Shown here: piece by piece, positions 11,801 through 24,836 of the stretch
How positions within the stretch are numbered: the stretch's first letter is position 1
Layout of the letters: every line of letters begins with the position of its first letter
From: Fragilaria radians
Taxonomy: Eukaryota; Bacillariophyta; Fragilariophyceae; Fragilariales; Fragilariaceae
Reading direction: 5' to 3'
Assembly (NCBI GenBank): GCA_900642245.1
Contig: CAAAJI010000008.1
Location: 554,655-618,654, forward strand
Length of the DNA: 64,000 bases
Program-made: the position numbers and the translations under genes
The notes under the pieces: generated by a model
Told to the model about the DNA's origin: nothing
Seen by the model: the letters and a program-made list of their open reading frames with translations, nothing else
The model's database searches: none

Positions 11801-14800
11801 AGATTTGTGATAAAAGCTTCCATAGCAGAGGCTCAAATTAAATGTTGCGACTTTGAGAAAATAAGTGCAGTGCATGTAGAGACGAATCCTTTTTCAGAAG
11901 ACGAGGAAAAAACTGGCGAAAAACATGGTTTTTATCAGTTCACAAATGAAGAAGAAATGAGAACATCTTGTAACGCCGATGTTATGTTAGTATCTTTCGG
12001 GGGTAAGTCTGGAAAAGATTTACTACTAAGAATGGAAGACCTTTGTGATAGTAAGAGGTCTGTTTCCTTAGATATCGATTTAGGGGGGGGTGGTTGCGTC
12101 AACTTTCAAATGCATCAGTTGGAATGCCTACTCTTGCTCTTCATGGAAGCCATGTTAATGTCAATGGAGATCGAGCACAATATCAAAATAAATATGGTTT
12201 CAAGCCAAGATTTCCCTCAGGATACAGTCGGTGCGTTGTTTATCAACTGTTTTCAACTAAATAAAAATAGCAAGAATTTGGCGAGCGCAAGCCTTAACAT
12301 GGCTGCTCTTGTCAAGAGATGTAAATCAATTGATGATCTTATTCGCTTACTTTTAGAAGAAGTATACGAAACAAGTTTGTCTCAGCTCTTTCTTCGAATA
12401 TCTATGGATAACTTTGTGGTCGCTTTTCCTCCCGATGTTGCCTTTGAAGGCCTAGAATGGTTAGCTTACCAAATTCGCGATCTGCATTTAACATCCTGGT
12501 ATGATCGACTAGGACCAGGGGCTGGATTATGGCAGAGGATTGCTCAACAAGGGTACCTATTGAATGAATTTTGTGGCTGCCAAAATACAGGCTTTTACTG
12601 TTGTGTCAGAGCGTCGAATGCTCTCTGTATTGCCGAGCATGACGGCTCCCGTACTAATTTCTCTGAACCGCTAATAGGACCATTTGAGGTTTGTCTAAGC
12701 TCAAGTCTTGAAAGCATAATCTTAAACTTACAAGATTTTGTTCTTTCTCTTGGAGACTTTCCAAACATTCTTTTATATTGCTCACTATTAAGCAGCGCGA
12801 TTACAAACTATAAAATACGACAAGAAAGAATCTCCAAAATTCTATCTGTTTTCCAAATCTCATCAAGTGACAACATACAAAGCCTAGTGAAATGTTATGT
12901 GGTGACTTCAATGAATAACGGTGCACATGAAGCAATATCTGACGTTGATTTGTGCGTGGCAGCTGGTCGGAGAATGCTCGAAACACTTCAACGAAGTCTT
13001 CATTCGTATAATGCTAGAGTAAGAGGCAAAATATTGGAGCAGGAGCAAGAAATAAAAAGGCTCAATATACAGCTATTCTTGAAAGAGCAGCGTTGTGCTG
13101 GAGCACTGGCCCTTCTCTCATGTCAAGCCGCTGGTTGGCTAAGAATGGGCGGGACTCATATGATAAGCGAAAGATCTCCAAAGATATCCTCAATGTGGAA
13201 ATACTATGCAGTATTGAGGAAAAGCCTTTTGATTCTTTACTCAAAGCCCGGAAAGGTATGCGAATTTAAGTGCTTTCGATATCGAAACTCTTCTTTACTC
13301 ACTTAATTCACTATGGCAGTCAACACCGTTAGATGTTGTAAATCTTGAAGGTGCAACTGTACTCTCCCTTGAAGGCGGACAAAGGAAAAGGGATATCAAA
13401 AATGGCTTCGCTATTCAAGAGCGAAAAGGAATGGTTCGCTATATTCTTGCACCAAATGGCGAAGAATATGAGATCTGGCTTCGTGAGATAAAACAATCTA
13501 TCACAACTGTTCCCAATGATTCGAATGATCTGGGTGATGAATCATTCGATGATGCGGAAGCCTCACTATTATCGGCTGATGAAGTAGCACATGGGTTAAG
13601 AAGCAGGTCCAGGACGGAATCTTCTGATATTGATGGTAATGATACAAAAAGCTTGACTGGTGACAGTGGGATTCAAAAGCGCAGTCAGATTCTTAAGCAA
13701 AAGCTATTGCAAGTCACTGTCAGTACAAAAACAACTTTTGGATCTGCAATTCAAGCAGCAAAGCAGCGAGGATTAAAGAAATCAAATAGTGAGGACCAAG
13801 AAGATGATGAAGTACAAGTTCTAGGCGATATTCCAATTGAAGAACCAGCCAAATCATCAACGCTCTTCGAAGAGAAACCCCGTCATAAAAACGTCGATAC
13901 CTCTGATAGGATGGAGTCTTCGGCTTTATTATCACAAGCATCCATTTTCAAAACACCAACGAAAGACAGTGCTTTGATGAGTCAATCTGAAAAACAAGTT
14001 AAAGCTGAACACTCATCAGGGAAAATATTCGGGAATTTTCGTGCGCAAACAAAGAATAAGATAGGTTCTGCGTTGCAGGGAGCTCGTGAAAAAGCCTTGG
14101 CGATCGCAGAGGATAGGCGAAGAAAATCAGCACGTGATGGAATCGATGATGCTGATTCTCACCTTAGTGTAAAAGGCTGTCATGACAGTCCCGCGGTCTC
14201 GTTAAAAGTAGCTAACGAGAAAACTGAAACATCACCTTTCCCTTATCAGCAAAACCGAGATGGTGATTCAAGACTGCAACAATCTATAACGCCCTTGGTT
14301 GAAGTGCTTGATTCTTTCCAAGACATAGAGAAAACAAAAGGAAGTAAAGTTGCCTTGAAATCAAAATTGTCTAATATTTCACGATTATCAGAGCTATTGG
14401 TAGATGATGGATTACCAAGCGAACAAAATGAAGATTTAGAACATGAAGGCATCCCCAACCTCTCTGAATTCGAAACCATGCAAACTCCAGTTTCTGGGTC
14501 CGTTTTTCGGAATCAACTTGCAAAAATTGGTTCAGTCGTGAAGACAGTACAACAGACAACTCAGATAGGAAAGGGGCACGCTGCATTCCAATCTAGTGGA
14601 GAAAATGAAAAAAATTCCAGGTTTCGCGCACTATATACAAGAGCCTCAAGTTTGCATAGCTCAGAATCTTCGAATCTTCTAGCCTTGAAATCCATTCGAA
14701 CTGGTAGGTCATTAGAGCATGAAGATGATTCAAGTGTCTCAGAAAGTTCTATGATCGCGAAAATAAAAGGGAATTGGACAGTTTTTGTGAAGCTTGGGCA

Positions 14801-16229
14801 CTCCACAGAAGCAAAAGCGTCTTCCAATCGAATTGCAAATGAAAGCTTCATCGTCTCTAAGCCATATGATACTGATGGCATTGAGATAGACACTTTACCA
14901 ACAAACGAAGCTTCGACCGAGGATGAGGTTGAGCCCATTAGCATCAAGTTCAGAGTTAGTGTTATTTCCCAGGATCCTGGAATAGAAAATGATTCCAAAG
15001 TTTTAACCATTGAGAGATCCTTTCAAGACATGGTCCGTCTTGTGATTGACGTAATTGAGAGCATTAACTTATCACCTCAAATGCCACTAATTAAGGCGTG
15101 TAGAGAATTCAGTGATGCTTCCATCTCCTCATCAACTACGGAGATTACCTCGCCGTGGGGAACTTCTTTACTTGATACGATTATGCTCAGTGGCGATATC
15201 TTAGGAGGTTTGCTCACTTCATTTGCTTCTTTTCAAGACATCAATGGACATCGGCTTTACCAATGTATGTTAATCTTTTGTTGCAGAATCTTACACTATT
15301 GATATTCCTCATTGATGCGTGTCTTTTTAGGTGAAGTTTTATCACATTTTTTAAACGCCAGTCTACAATCACCATTGCCGATTCGCGGATGCATGGCGGT
15401 TCTTGAGTTTCTCGATATCGTCCATGCAGGTATCATGCCACTTCTAGACTTGAAAAATGCACCTCCGGAATCGATGAAGAACCTTGGAGGATATAGTGAG
15501 TCCCCCTTTGAATCGGAAGCTTTGATGGCAGAACTTAACAGTCTTTCAAGTTCATGCATTAATTATATGGCAAGAGCAGAAAGAAGTAGCACCATGGCAA
15601 AGGACCTCCTTTGTGGGAGCAACATAAGTGACGAAACATGTTTTGTGCAAAAGAATGAATCAAATGATGTTGAGGAAACTTGCCCCTCCGTCGAACCTAT
15701 CTTTCCTGCATCATTCGCTGATGAGTTGCAACGAGCCACCCACGAGGCGTTGAAAATTGCGATGATTGAGAGAGACGAGGCTCAAGCATCTCTCATAGCA
15801 TCCAGTGTTTTACACGTTCACGAAATTGAGCGTGAGCGTAAACAAGGAGAGTTAATGAAAAGAAAGCTACAAAATATTGAAGGACAAGCAAATCGACTTC
15901 AAATTGGTGGTTTGTTTGTTGATAGATCCAAAGACCCGCAAATACAAGAAGCGCAGAGGCTCCTTGAACATACTGTAAAAAAAATGGAAGAAGAAATCCG
16001 AACTTTGGGCATTCAACTAGCACAAGAAGTGGCTGAAAAGACAGCGGCAAAACTTGAAACTTATCGTCTAACAGAGTTGATGAATCTAATGAAGGCATCT
16101 GCTGCTTCTGATAAGAAGGCACTTGAGCAAGAGCTTCAGAGGACACGTAAACAACTGATTAATGCTGAATCGAAACTACTCTGCGAAGGGAAAGATCCAA
16201 GTTCTCCATTTAAAAATCATCAAGATTAA
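8847..16229 (+). CDS. VPS13-type chorein protein with PH and PX-like domains
   Basis: Four exons: 8847-8891, 8963-13255, 13320-15264 and 15331-16229. The introns are 71, 64 and 66 nt (GTAAGT, GTATGC and GTATGT donors, AG acceptors), and their phases join to one frame of about 2393 aa. The N-terminus (MEQFLLGIF, then YLVGFKKEQVNANLLNGKG) matches the chorein motif that opens VPS13/ATG2-type bridge-like lipid-transfer proteins. Long beta-rich sequence follows. Residues ~1400-1505 form a PH domain cut by intron 2, ending in YEIWLREIKQ. Residues ~1985-2125 look like a PX domain cut by intron 3, with the LSHFLNASLQSPLPI segment close to the PX consensus. The last ~170 residues are coiled coil. Inference: moves lipid between membranes, with PH/PX choosing a phosphoinositide-bearing target. 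It is shorter than classical VPS13, and I did not see the VPS13 adaptor-binding repeats. The gene model is inferred without transcripts. Confidence 0.8.
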
Positions 16230-16599
16230 TAGTCTTCCTGTTCTAACTTATCATTACCTAAATATCAATATTGAAAGTCAGAAAGTCTGTTCCCTGTTTT
16301 CTGATATGCATGCGGTTTTCATCATTCTCTTGGCATGATCAAATGGTTGAGTTCATCAAATAAGGGTTGGAAAACCTGTGTTAATTAGGAAATGAATTTT
16401 GATTATAACGGAGTAAACCTCTATAATGACTGGGTCAGCGCTAGACTCAAATTTCTTGGTAGAGCTGGTTGAGAAGTCAGAGGATTGATGGAAAAACAAC
16501 ATGACAATATGAACTCAAGAAAGTAGTCAATTAGAGAAACAGTTTGTGTATACGTGAACAAAAACCGGAAAAGATGTTAAATACAACTTTATGAGCAAT

Positions 16600-16627
16600 A
16601 GCAACAGTAACATCAATAACTGTTGCT
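16600..16627. repeat. Short perfect inverted repeat (hairpin)
   Basis: AGCAACAGT and its exact reverse complement ACTGTTGCT are separated by a 10-nt loop, about 370 bp downstream of the VPS13-like stop codon. It could fold in a 3' UTR, but a 9-bp stem in AT-rich DNA may be chance. Confidence 0.4.
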
Positions 16628-17049
16628 GAGTCCCAAAATTATAATGTACAATATATCTCATCTCTGACTTCTGCAGCGCAGCAGGACTTCTGTTTACAAA
16701 CAGAATTTGCGCTCTTTTGCAGTCTTGGACACTTCCCTTAATTCCTGTCATTGTAACCATTTTGTTTGATCAAACCAAGAGAGCAAGATATCACTTGACT
16801 AGTATCAGTGACTTGTAGTTACCTTTGACTGAACTTAGAATGGTTTCATAATATTCAACCTTAGCACATATAATTTTATCTAATGGTAACTTGGGGAATC
16901 ATGGTAGATGCATTTGTGCCCTGTTTGCGATTATTTATACATGTAACATTTACTGATAATACATTTTAATAATATAAATTGCTGTATTACCAATATTTGT
17001 AGTTGGTATGCACTCATCTTCAAGATAAATATTGGCAGAAGACTTTTAA

Positions 17050-17580
17050 GCGTGATAAGGCTTGGTGTGATGGACGTTGAGAGTAACTGTCTATACATCG
17101 TGCTTGCGGCAGACTGTCCCACTAGGAATGACTTTTGACATTATAAATAGCCCCTGTACTCAGATTGGCGAGTTTATGAGTCGTCAGGCACTTACAGATA
17201 ACTTAATCTTGGACATTATACTCATGAAAAATGTGTGTTGGATTTTTTGCATGTTATTGTGACACATCACTTCCTACTTTATGTCACGCTGATTTAAAAA
17301 GGGCATCCCATCCAACTAGTGAAGGAGTTGCTTGCAGTGAGGCATGAAAGCTGACTCTAAAAACAAATATACTTTCTGGAAGAATGTCAGCCCAAATGCT
17401 GCTTCTATCTGAATTCATATCTTGAGGTTGGTATGCTTTTATGATATTCCCCAATCTTTTTTGTACATGTTTAATGGTGTGTGCATGTGCTTGAGTGATT
17501 ACTTTAATCCGGTGGTCATTAACCATCTTGAAGACCGCAGTAAATTCTGAGCCCCGGTAAAAGCCATCTGAGTAAGCCAA
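17050..17580 (-). mobile_element. Decayed LTR-retrotransposon integrase fragment
   Basis: The frame 17580-17284 encodes 98 residues aligned by eye to the second half of a retroelement integrase core. It opens with YSDG-x4-SEF (the central Asp region), and ends RVSFHASLQATPS-x3-GWDALF, the counterpart of the RSTYHTTLKATPGQLVFGRDM segment. The expected catalytic Glu region reads HTIKHVQKRLGNI, so the Glu appears lost. Downstream, broken by stops, a GTV-x-TVTLNVHHTKPYH-like stretch near 17062-17130 matches the chromatin-proximal tail of such polyproteins. The element is inactive. No LTRs were recognised. Confidence 0.65.
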
Positions 17581-18349
17581 TCATATCTTGTTAATCAAGT
17601 GCTCTTTTTGTAGAAATCTCGCCGATTTCAACCCGATCAGTGACTGGTTTAATCATTCTTTATTGTGGTTTCGCTAAGAAGGCGGAGTTAGTTGTGGTAC
17701 CAAATAACCACTTGTTTTTGAAGTCGCACAGGATCGGCTACTTTTCCTTTGTAATTGATACGTTGCTGACTTTTGTCGGCTTCACAATAAATCTTGGCAA
17801 GAATAAATAGAAGCTTGCTACGAAATTCTTTTTTATAGTGTCAATTTTTCAACATCTTTGAATTGAAGAGGGAAGGCAACTATCTTGAGATCCTAATTAT
17901 CAAGTCCATAACTTTCAGTCATGGAAACTAGCATTGATTCGCTATTACCAGGGGTAGCTTGATCAAGACAACTAAAAGGATCAACTTAAATGGTAAGCTG
18001 ACAAATTATTTCAGGCCTAAAGGCGCCATTGCATTACAACTTCATTGTAGGGTTATCCCTTGCGTTTTTGATTTTATGGCACCAGCAATAGCTTGACACT
18101 TCTGTTCTGTTGTAGTGTGACGAGTTTGTGTTACAATTGTCATAATAGTATAGTGTAATAAAAAAGGTAACACAGATGGAGGAAGACAATAAGACTATGT
18201 ATGTTATTGTATGGGTCAGTGTACTGATGTACGCCAATAGATTGCTTTGGGCGACTATGGAAATATGTCTAGAGAAAGTGATGGCATGGAGCTCCTGAAA
18301 CCAATTTCCAACACTGTTTACAAATTTCCTATCACAGTAAAACCGTCTT

Positions 18350-18756
18350 GAATCATTCAATGAAGCATTACAAATTCTCGTGGGTTACCATCAAACACCA
18401 TATCTGAGCACCCCACACAATTATGAAGGTTTCTTGAATTGTTTGGAAGTATATGTTCACAATGGTGGCAGCACTGCCACTATCACAGGAACCATTAATG
18501 AATGTATCTCTAAATTTGGCTGGGATAACAATAACATTACACATGACAAGTAAACAGTGGCTAGGGAAATGGAATGGACAGTTGCTTTAATTATAAATAC
18601 TGATAAAGTGCAATATGGAGCATTAATTACTTCACAACTTAATGATCACATGCAAGGAGTTGATACGTACAAAAAAAACTGGTTGCGTCGTACAATTAAC
18701 TGGTATACTGTGAAGAACCATGCTTTCTCTCGTATGTCACGTCACATGATGAAGTA
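18350..18756 (+). mobile_element. Decayed Ty1/copia-type gag fragment
   Basis: One frame runs from about 18350 to the stop at 18755-18757, interrupted only by TAA at 18551-18553. The upstream half contains YEGFLNCLEVYVHNGG, the downstream half KVQYGALITSQLNDHMQG followed by Y-x17-YTVKNH. This matches the copia-like capsid pattern of a Y-x2-HGG segment, then (D/K)-x2-RYG-x-L-I-x2-L-x-N-x-(Y/H)-x-QG and a Y-x2-L-x-N-(Y/W) helix. It is on the opposite strand to the integrase relic next to it, so the two are probably remains of different insertions. Confidence 0.55.
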
Positions 18757-21307
18757 ACATTTACAACAGTGAGTAACGATAATCTGTGTGAAGCAGCACA
18801 CACAAAACAATAGCCTGTCACAAGCGTGACAAGCAAAGGCACTATTTGATTCACCATGATTCCTTTTTTAATGTTAGCTACACAATTATGTCACACGTAA
18901 CATGCTTAATAGTAGACCAGATACATGTTGAATTCCTCATGTGTAAAAGGTTGGAGACCAAGGGTTAGTAGAAGCACAAGGAATTTTCGGGGCGTTTTAG
19001 ATTATTATATTCAATCCATTCTCCTCTTGTCCTATGCTATATATCTTGATCCCGTTTGTCTATTATGCAATTTACGATGTGCTCATACATCTGGACCCAG
19101 TCCGATATTTGATTTGAGATGTTCTTCCAGTGTATCTTATATTATCCAATATTGCTCTAAGCTGCTCTAAGAGTTTATACAAAATGTAAATAATGATCAA
19201 AAAAGTTACTTTTATCCTAGATCTCTTGTGAATCAAAAACAACGTGTTTCCTTGACTACATTGTATCTTTAGCTTACGTGTTACATTCAACACTTAACAT
19301 TTAGACTTTTGATCTTAGATTCACAATTTAGATTCATCAATCGTGAATCTTGATAGATTCCTGTTTGTTGCTTAGGAATCTGTAATAGATATTCCTACCG
19401 TATTGATATGACGGTTCTGAAAAGATATTAAGTGATCTTCTTCATTTATAAGCAATCTTAAACATCACTAAATTCATGTAAGACTATGTCTTATTTGAAT
19501 TTGTGGAAGGTATAGAAAGAATGGTTACCTATGTGACCTATTCTAGTTTTAGATGAGTAAATGTAAGAATAATAATTCTAATATTATTTACTATGTACTA
19601 ACGATAACTTTGGATGTCTCCAGTATCGGTGCACACACACATCTCTTAGCCTTAGTAATCTATTATAGAATTATTAGACTGTATTGCTTACAACCTATAG
19701 TGTTAGGTATTATCTTATTGAACTTAACTAAAGGTATGTCAGAGCATTGTATTACTTCAATTGGCAACGCTGTTATGATTCAATTTATCTGAATCAATTT
19801 ACACTCCAGCACTTTATATGATTTGAATGCCAGGTCAAATTATAGAATTATAAAATAATCTAAACATGGTTATCATTTTCATCGTGTCCTCTCAATTTAA
19901 AGCTGATCAAAGTGTATTATTTCCTTACATCTAACCTGAGTTAATTAGAAGTATTCAATAATGTTATATGCTACTTTTTGTACACTTGTATTTGCTAGTA
20001 ACAGGATGCACATTGCTGCATTCAATATCCATCAAATTGAATTTTGTTGCCAATCGAATATCCTGGCAAAATAAGATTTAAAAAAGGCATCATATTAAAG
20101 GTGGAGTCCAAGTGCTATTTGCATTTGCTGGGATTCTCTTAATGCAATTGCTACCTAATGGTGGATCATTGACAGTCATATACAATGAAGAAACAAGTGC
20201 GGAAAAAATCCAAATAGGAATCAAAATAGAATTGGAGAATATCTGAAGCAAATCAGTAATGGATAAAGGGCAAGGGATTAACTGTTGTGTGTTGAGGTAA
20301 CAACATGCTTTATCAGCACAGTCAACATGATTCAATAGGTTATGAAAAGTATGTGCATATGGACTAGAGATGTATATCCACACATTATTCTGGATATAAC
20401 TAACGTGGAGTTGATTTAAGTATTGGCCCATAATCCGTTTTGGATAGAAAACAACATGCATTGTTGTGTTTTTCGCTTTTCCAATTACGGCTTGACTCAT
20501 GAGATTTCTTTACATAGAAAAAGTGAAAAGATTATAATTAGATTTCAATATTTATATTATTTTATATGATCACAGCTATTCAACTTCAGAAAACAGAACT
20601 ATTTCATATGTCAACAACTAATATGCTTTCAAGTATTTTGAATATGGCTACGCTAGCGACAGATGCATTTCAAGTGGCGAGTATTTTATGAAACGAAATT
20701 TGGTTCTTATTTACAAAAACATGTCAAATAAGCAGGAGGGTCATCATTTTTTGAAAGAGGAAAAAGATTAGAATCGTATCTATCTACTGCAGATGTGCGA
20801 TGTTTTAAATTTTCTCTGCAGGTCCCATGATTCCTTGGAAAGAGTTATAGTCCACACTTCGTGATTCAATGCTTCCTTCCTTAACCTTACCATTCCATCG
20901 TTGATGCTTTCAACATTCCTTGAGGCTCTGTGGGATGAGCGATTATTGTTGGTGTGATCGCCGAAAAATGCCATGTTTCAGGTTGTATGAAACTCTACGA
21001 AATTTTACATGATTTACTTTTTGTGGCTGTTTGGAATTCTTCGGAGTCGATAATTGACCCACAGGTATGAAATCTCAAAATGGAAAAATCTATCGTCAGT
21101 ACCCACGATACCCGTAGGGATCGTCATCTTTAGTACTACACTTTACTAATAGTAGTGGACATTAGGAAATTATACTGAGAAATAGACAAAACAATACTTG
21201 GCCCCAGATTAATCATAATTTTGTACTGCATACTAACTAGAGAGCATTCAATTTTTTAAGTCTCTTGTCAAAAGTCTTTAACCAACTCGTAGCATATCGA
21301 ATTCACC

Positions 21308-24300
21308 ATGCCAGCTAGTTCTGCTGCTCCTAACGGTGGTATCGTATCCTCGAAATTTCTAGTAACTGCTCGTGAACTCGGAGAACTGTCGACGGAACGC
21401 ACTCGTCTCCACTTGGCAGACCTCCTCGAAAAAGCCCTGGAGAAAAAACCTGACGGGTCATTCTCAGGGTCTGATGTTGAATCTCCCTCCGTTAATGCGG
21501 CTGCAAAGTCGGAAGTTACTGCAGTTGTTAATCAAATTCGTGCCTTAGAAGCCAACGGCAAACCAGCGGAACACTCTCCTGAAGAAGCGGAAGCAGACAG
21601 GGCCGCTGAGTTGGCAGCCACTTTACTAACTACTGTCATTCTTGAATCTAGTGCAGAGAAAGGCATTTCCTCGAGCGAGTTTGATCGTCGTCGTGCCGCA
21701 TTCGGCACAAACGAGACAGCTGAGCGTACGCTGGAAAGCTTTTTGAAGCTTTGCTGGGAAGCGGTTCAAGATTTTGTTCTAATCATGTTGATATTTCTCG
21801 GAACTATCAGTATTGTTGTGGAGACAACTATTGGTTTGGAACCTGGGGAGTCTTGTGGGGCTTGCTGGATCGAAGGCGCTGCAATTCTTGTTTCGGTTCT
21901 GATTGTAGTTCTTGTCACAGCGGGTATTGATTATGCGAAGCAATTTGCTTTCATTCGCCTGACCAAGAGTTTGCACGAGACAAACACAAAATCAGTGATC
22001 CGGAATGGTATTCAGGTATCGGTCATGGACGATGAAATTGTTGTTGGTGATATTCTTTCTGTGAATAGTCACAATCTCGCTTCTATCCCTGCTGATTGTG
22101 TTCTTCTCGGACCAATGACAGGACTGAAAATGGACGAAAGTTCTCTGACTGGAGAATCGAAACCTATTGCCAAAAAGCCTGGTGATGTTGTGTTGTCTGG
22201 TACGTCAGCGTCACAAGGAAGCGGAAAGATGGTTGTTATTGCTGTCGGCATTAACTCTGTTTCGGGAAAAATCAAGGCCCGAGTGTATGCAGCAGAACAT
22301 CATGAAGACGATCTTGCGAGTGATGACGACAACTCACCTCTTTTTGTTAAGCTTGATCTCATAGCCAAACAAATTGGCTTGGTCGGTACAAGTTGTGCTA
22401 CCTTAGCTTTTATCGCGAGTTGCATAATCGGCTTGGGAATCCGTAAAGAGAAGGTAGATAATCTTATCGAATATCTTATAGTTGCCATCACAGTTCTTGC
22501 AGTTTCTGTACCCGAAGGACTTCCTCTTGCTGTTACTCTGGCACTTGCTTACTCATCGAACAAGATGATGCGTGATCAAAATCTTGTGAAACATCTGGAC
22601 GCTTGCGAAACCATGGGTTGTGCAACAACCATTTGCACTGACAAGACAGGTTAGTACTACAGAATTACTCTTATTGTGCAATTATATTTCTAACTGAATT
22701 AACTCGCGAAGGCACCCTCACTTCGAATAAAATGACTGCTCGTGCTCTCTTTATGGGATTCGTGGATTACAATGTTAAGGATCCTTCTATGAAGCTTGCT
22801 GATTACATCCAAACCTTTGAAGGTGGGGCGCACTCAAAAGCGTTAGACTTGCTCGCAACACTTATCTCAATAAATTCTATGGACGAAACTGTTCTGTATT
22901 ATGACAATAATGGAAGTCTTGAAGGTTCAAATGGAAATCCCACGGAAGTTGCACTTCTTCTTCTTGTTCACGAACTAGGAAAAAACTATTCTACCATCAG
23001 AGCAAGTACCAAAGGTCGTTCAGATCAAGGTGACCTTGCTGAATTCCTTGGAGAAGGAAAACAGTTTGGGTTCTCGTCCGCTCGTAAAATGATGAGCTGG
23101 GCTGTTCCTTTAGACACTGGGGGGTACCGCATATATAGTAAAGGAGCTCAGGAAGTAATTGTCGGGCGTTGTATCAAAGCGTTGTCCAAGGAAGGTGACG
23201 TTGTGAACATATCAGAGGCAGATAGTGCACGCTTCCTGCAGATTGGCCTCTCTTATACACGTCGTGGTATGCGTTGTCTTGGGCTCGCATACAGAGATCT
23301 TCCACCTGGCTTCGACTTGGATGAACTTTGTACCAGCGTTAAAAACTCTGACGGCACAAGTGCGTTCAAGGCTGAGACAGAGTTGACTGTCGTTGCACTT
23401 GTAGGCATCGAAGATCCTCTTCGTCCTGAAGTTCCTGGTGCAATTGAAATGTGTTACCGGGCAGGAATTGATGTACGTCTTGTTACTGGAGATAATCCAG
23501 AAACTGCAGCAAGTATCGCCTTTCAGGCTGGTATTTTACGTGACGAACATTTCTTGCATGAAGAGGACGACAAGGTAGCATCTAACTTGAAACCCTTTGT
23601 TTTAATGGAAGGTAGAGAGTTTCGTAGCGCAGTATATAGAACCAACGAAGAAGGCGAAAAAGAGTTCGATCAAGCATCTTTTGATAAGATCTGGCCGAGG
23701 TTGCGTGTTTTAGCCCGAAGTTCTCCTGATGACAAGCTTACACTAGCTCACGGGCTAAACCAATCTAACCTTTTTGCAGATAAGCAAACTGTTAAAACCC
23801 TGTTGCATGAAGAGAACATTCGTATTTTTCCTGATCGCCAGGTTATTGCGATGACCGGAGATGGGACAAATGATGCACCAGCGTTAAAAAGAGCCGACAT
23901 AGGGTTTGCCATGGGAATTGCCGGAACTCAAATCGCTAAAGACGCTGCTGACATCATCTTACTCGACGATAACTTTGCATCCATTGTTACAGCAGCAAAG
24001 TGGGGTAGAAATATTTATGCATCTATTCAGAAGTTCCTTCAGTTTCAGCTAACTGTGAACATTAGCGCAGTTATCACAGCCTTAGTTGGTGCCTTTGCTT
24101 ATCAGAAAAGTCCTCTAGCCGCCATTCAACTGCTGTGGGTGAATCTATTAATGGATTCGTTGGCGAGTTTAGCTCTTGCGTCTGAGCCTCCTGTTGATGC
24201 ACTTCTAGAGAAGCCCCCAGTAAATCGAACAGATCCTATGATCACGAAAAGAATGTGGGCTAACATGCTTGGCCAAGCTGCATATCAAGTGACTGTAGTC

Positions 24301-24836
24301 ATGGTACTTCTTTTCCTTGGTCCCAGTATTTTGAACATAGAACCAGGTCATATTGTTGAAAAAAGGAAAGAAAATTCCCTTCATTATACCATTATTTTTA
24401 ATGCTTTTGTGTGGATGCAGCTCTTCAACGAAGTCAATAGTCGCAATTTGAAGGGAGAACGTAAGTGAAACAAAAAGTGGAATTATTATCTCTTTCATTT
24501 TTTTCTAATAAAGGTGATTACAAACCAGTGAACGTTTTCCGAGGAATTGAACGTAATCCACTTTTCTGTGGAATTCTTATCTCGACATCTATATTGCAGG
24601 TACTTATTGTGGAGTTCGGGTCCATTGCTTTTCATGTAAGCGAAGGCGGTCTACCATGGCGTTATTGGCTTCTAACGGTGGGCATTGGAATTATATCCCT
24701 GCCTGTCCAACAGGTTATAAATGTCCTTTATTCTATGGGCCTGAACTACAAGGGATTTCGTAACCAGCGGAGACTGCGAAGGAATGCCTCTCTGTCTAGG
24801 CGCTCTGCTAACAATGAACACCATTATCGTGAATAA
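21308..24836 (+). CDS. P-type Ca2+ ATPase, plasma-membrane (IIB) type
   Basis: Exons 21308-22649, 22712-24460 and 24514-24836 give 1137 aa. The introns (62 and 53 nt, GTTAGT and GTAAGT donors) are both phase 1. The hallmarks appear in order. LTGES of the actuator is near residue 280. PEGLPLAV of TM4 is at ~400. The phosphorylation motif DKTGTLT starts at Asp 445, with intron 1 inside the Gly codon. TGDGTNDAPALKRADIGFAMG is at ~828, followed by PLAAIQLLWVNLLMDSLASLAL in the C-terminal membrane region. Family knowledge: IIB pumps export cytosolic Ca2+ using ATP and are usually gated by calmodulin. Here both ends are short; the C-terminal ~30 residues are Arg-rich (NQRRLRRNASLSRR) and could bind calmodulin or be phosphorylated, which is inference. 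The start codon context ACCATGCC is good. Confidence 0.93.

Larger units (their letters stand above)
16230..21307. other. Gene-poor spacer, 5.1 kb, with retroelement debris
   Basis: Holds a hairpin at 16600-16627, an integrase relic at 17050-17580 and a gag relic at 18350-18756. A 136-codon minus-strand frame at 20090-20500 has no recognisable domain and is not called. The last kilobase before the Ca2+ ATPase presumably carries its promoter; no motif was identified. Confidence 0.55.

Noticed and set aside
18034..18360. 108-codon minus-strand frame.
   Set aside because: No domain, and it sits immediately upstream of the gag relic on the other strand; treated as chance.
20090..20500. 136-codon minus-strand reading frame.
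   Set aside because: No recognisable domain, motif or targeting signal; amino-acid content looks like translated AT-rich spacer. It sits in transposon-rich sequence and is not called as a gene.
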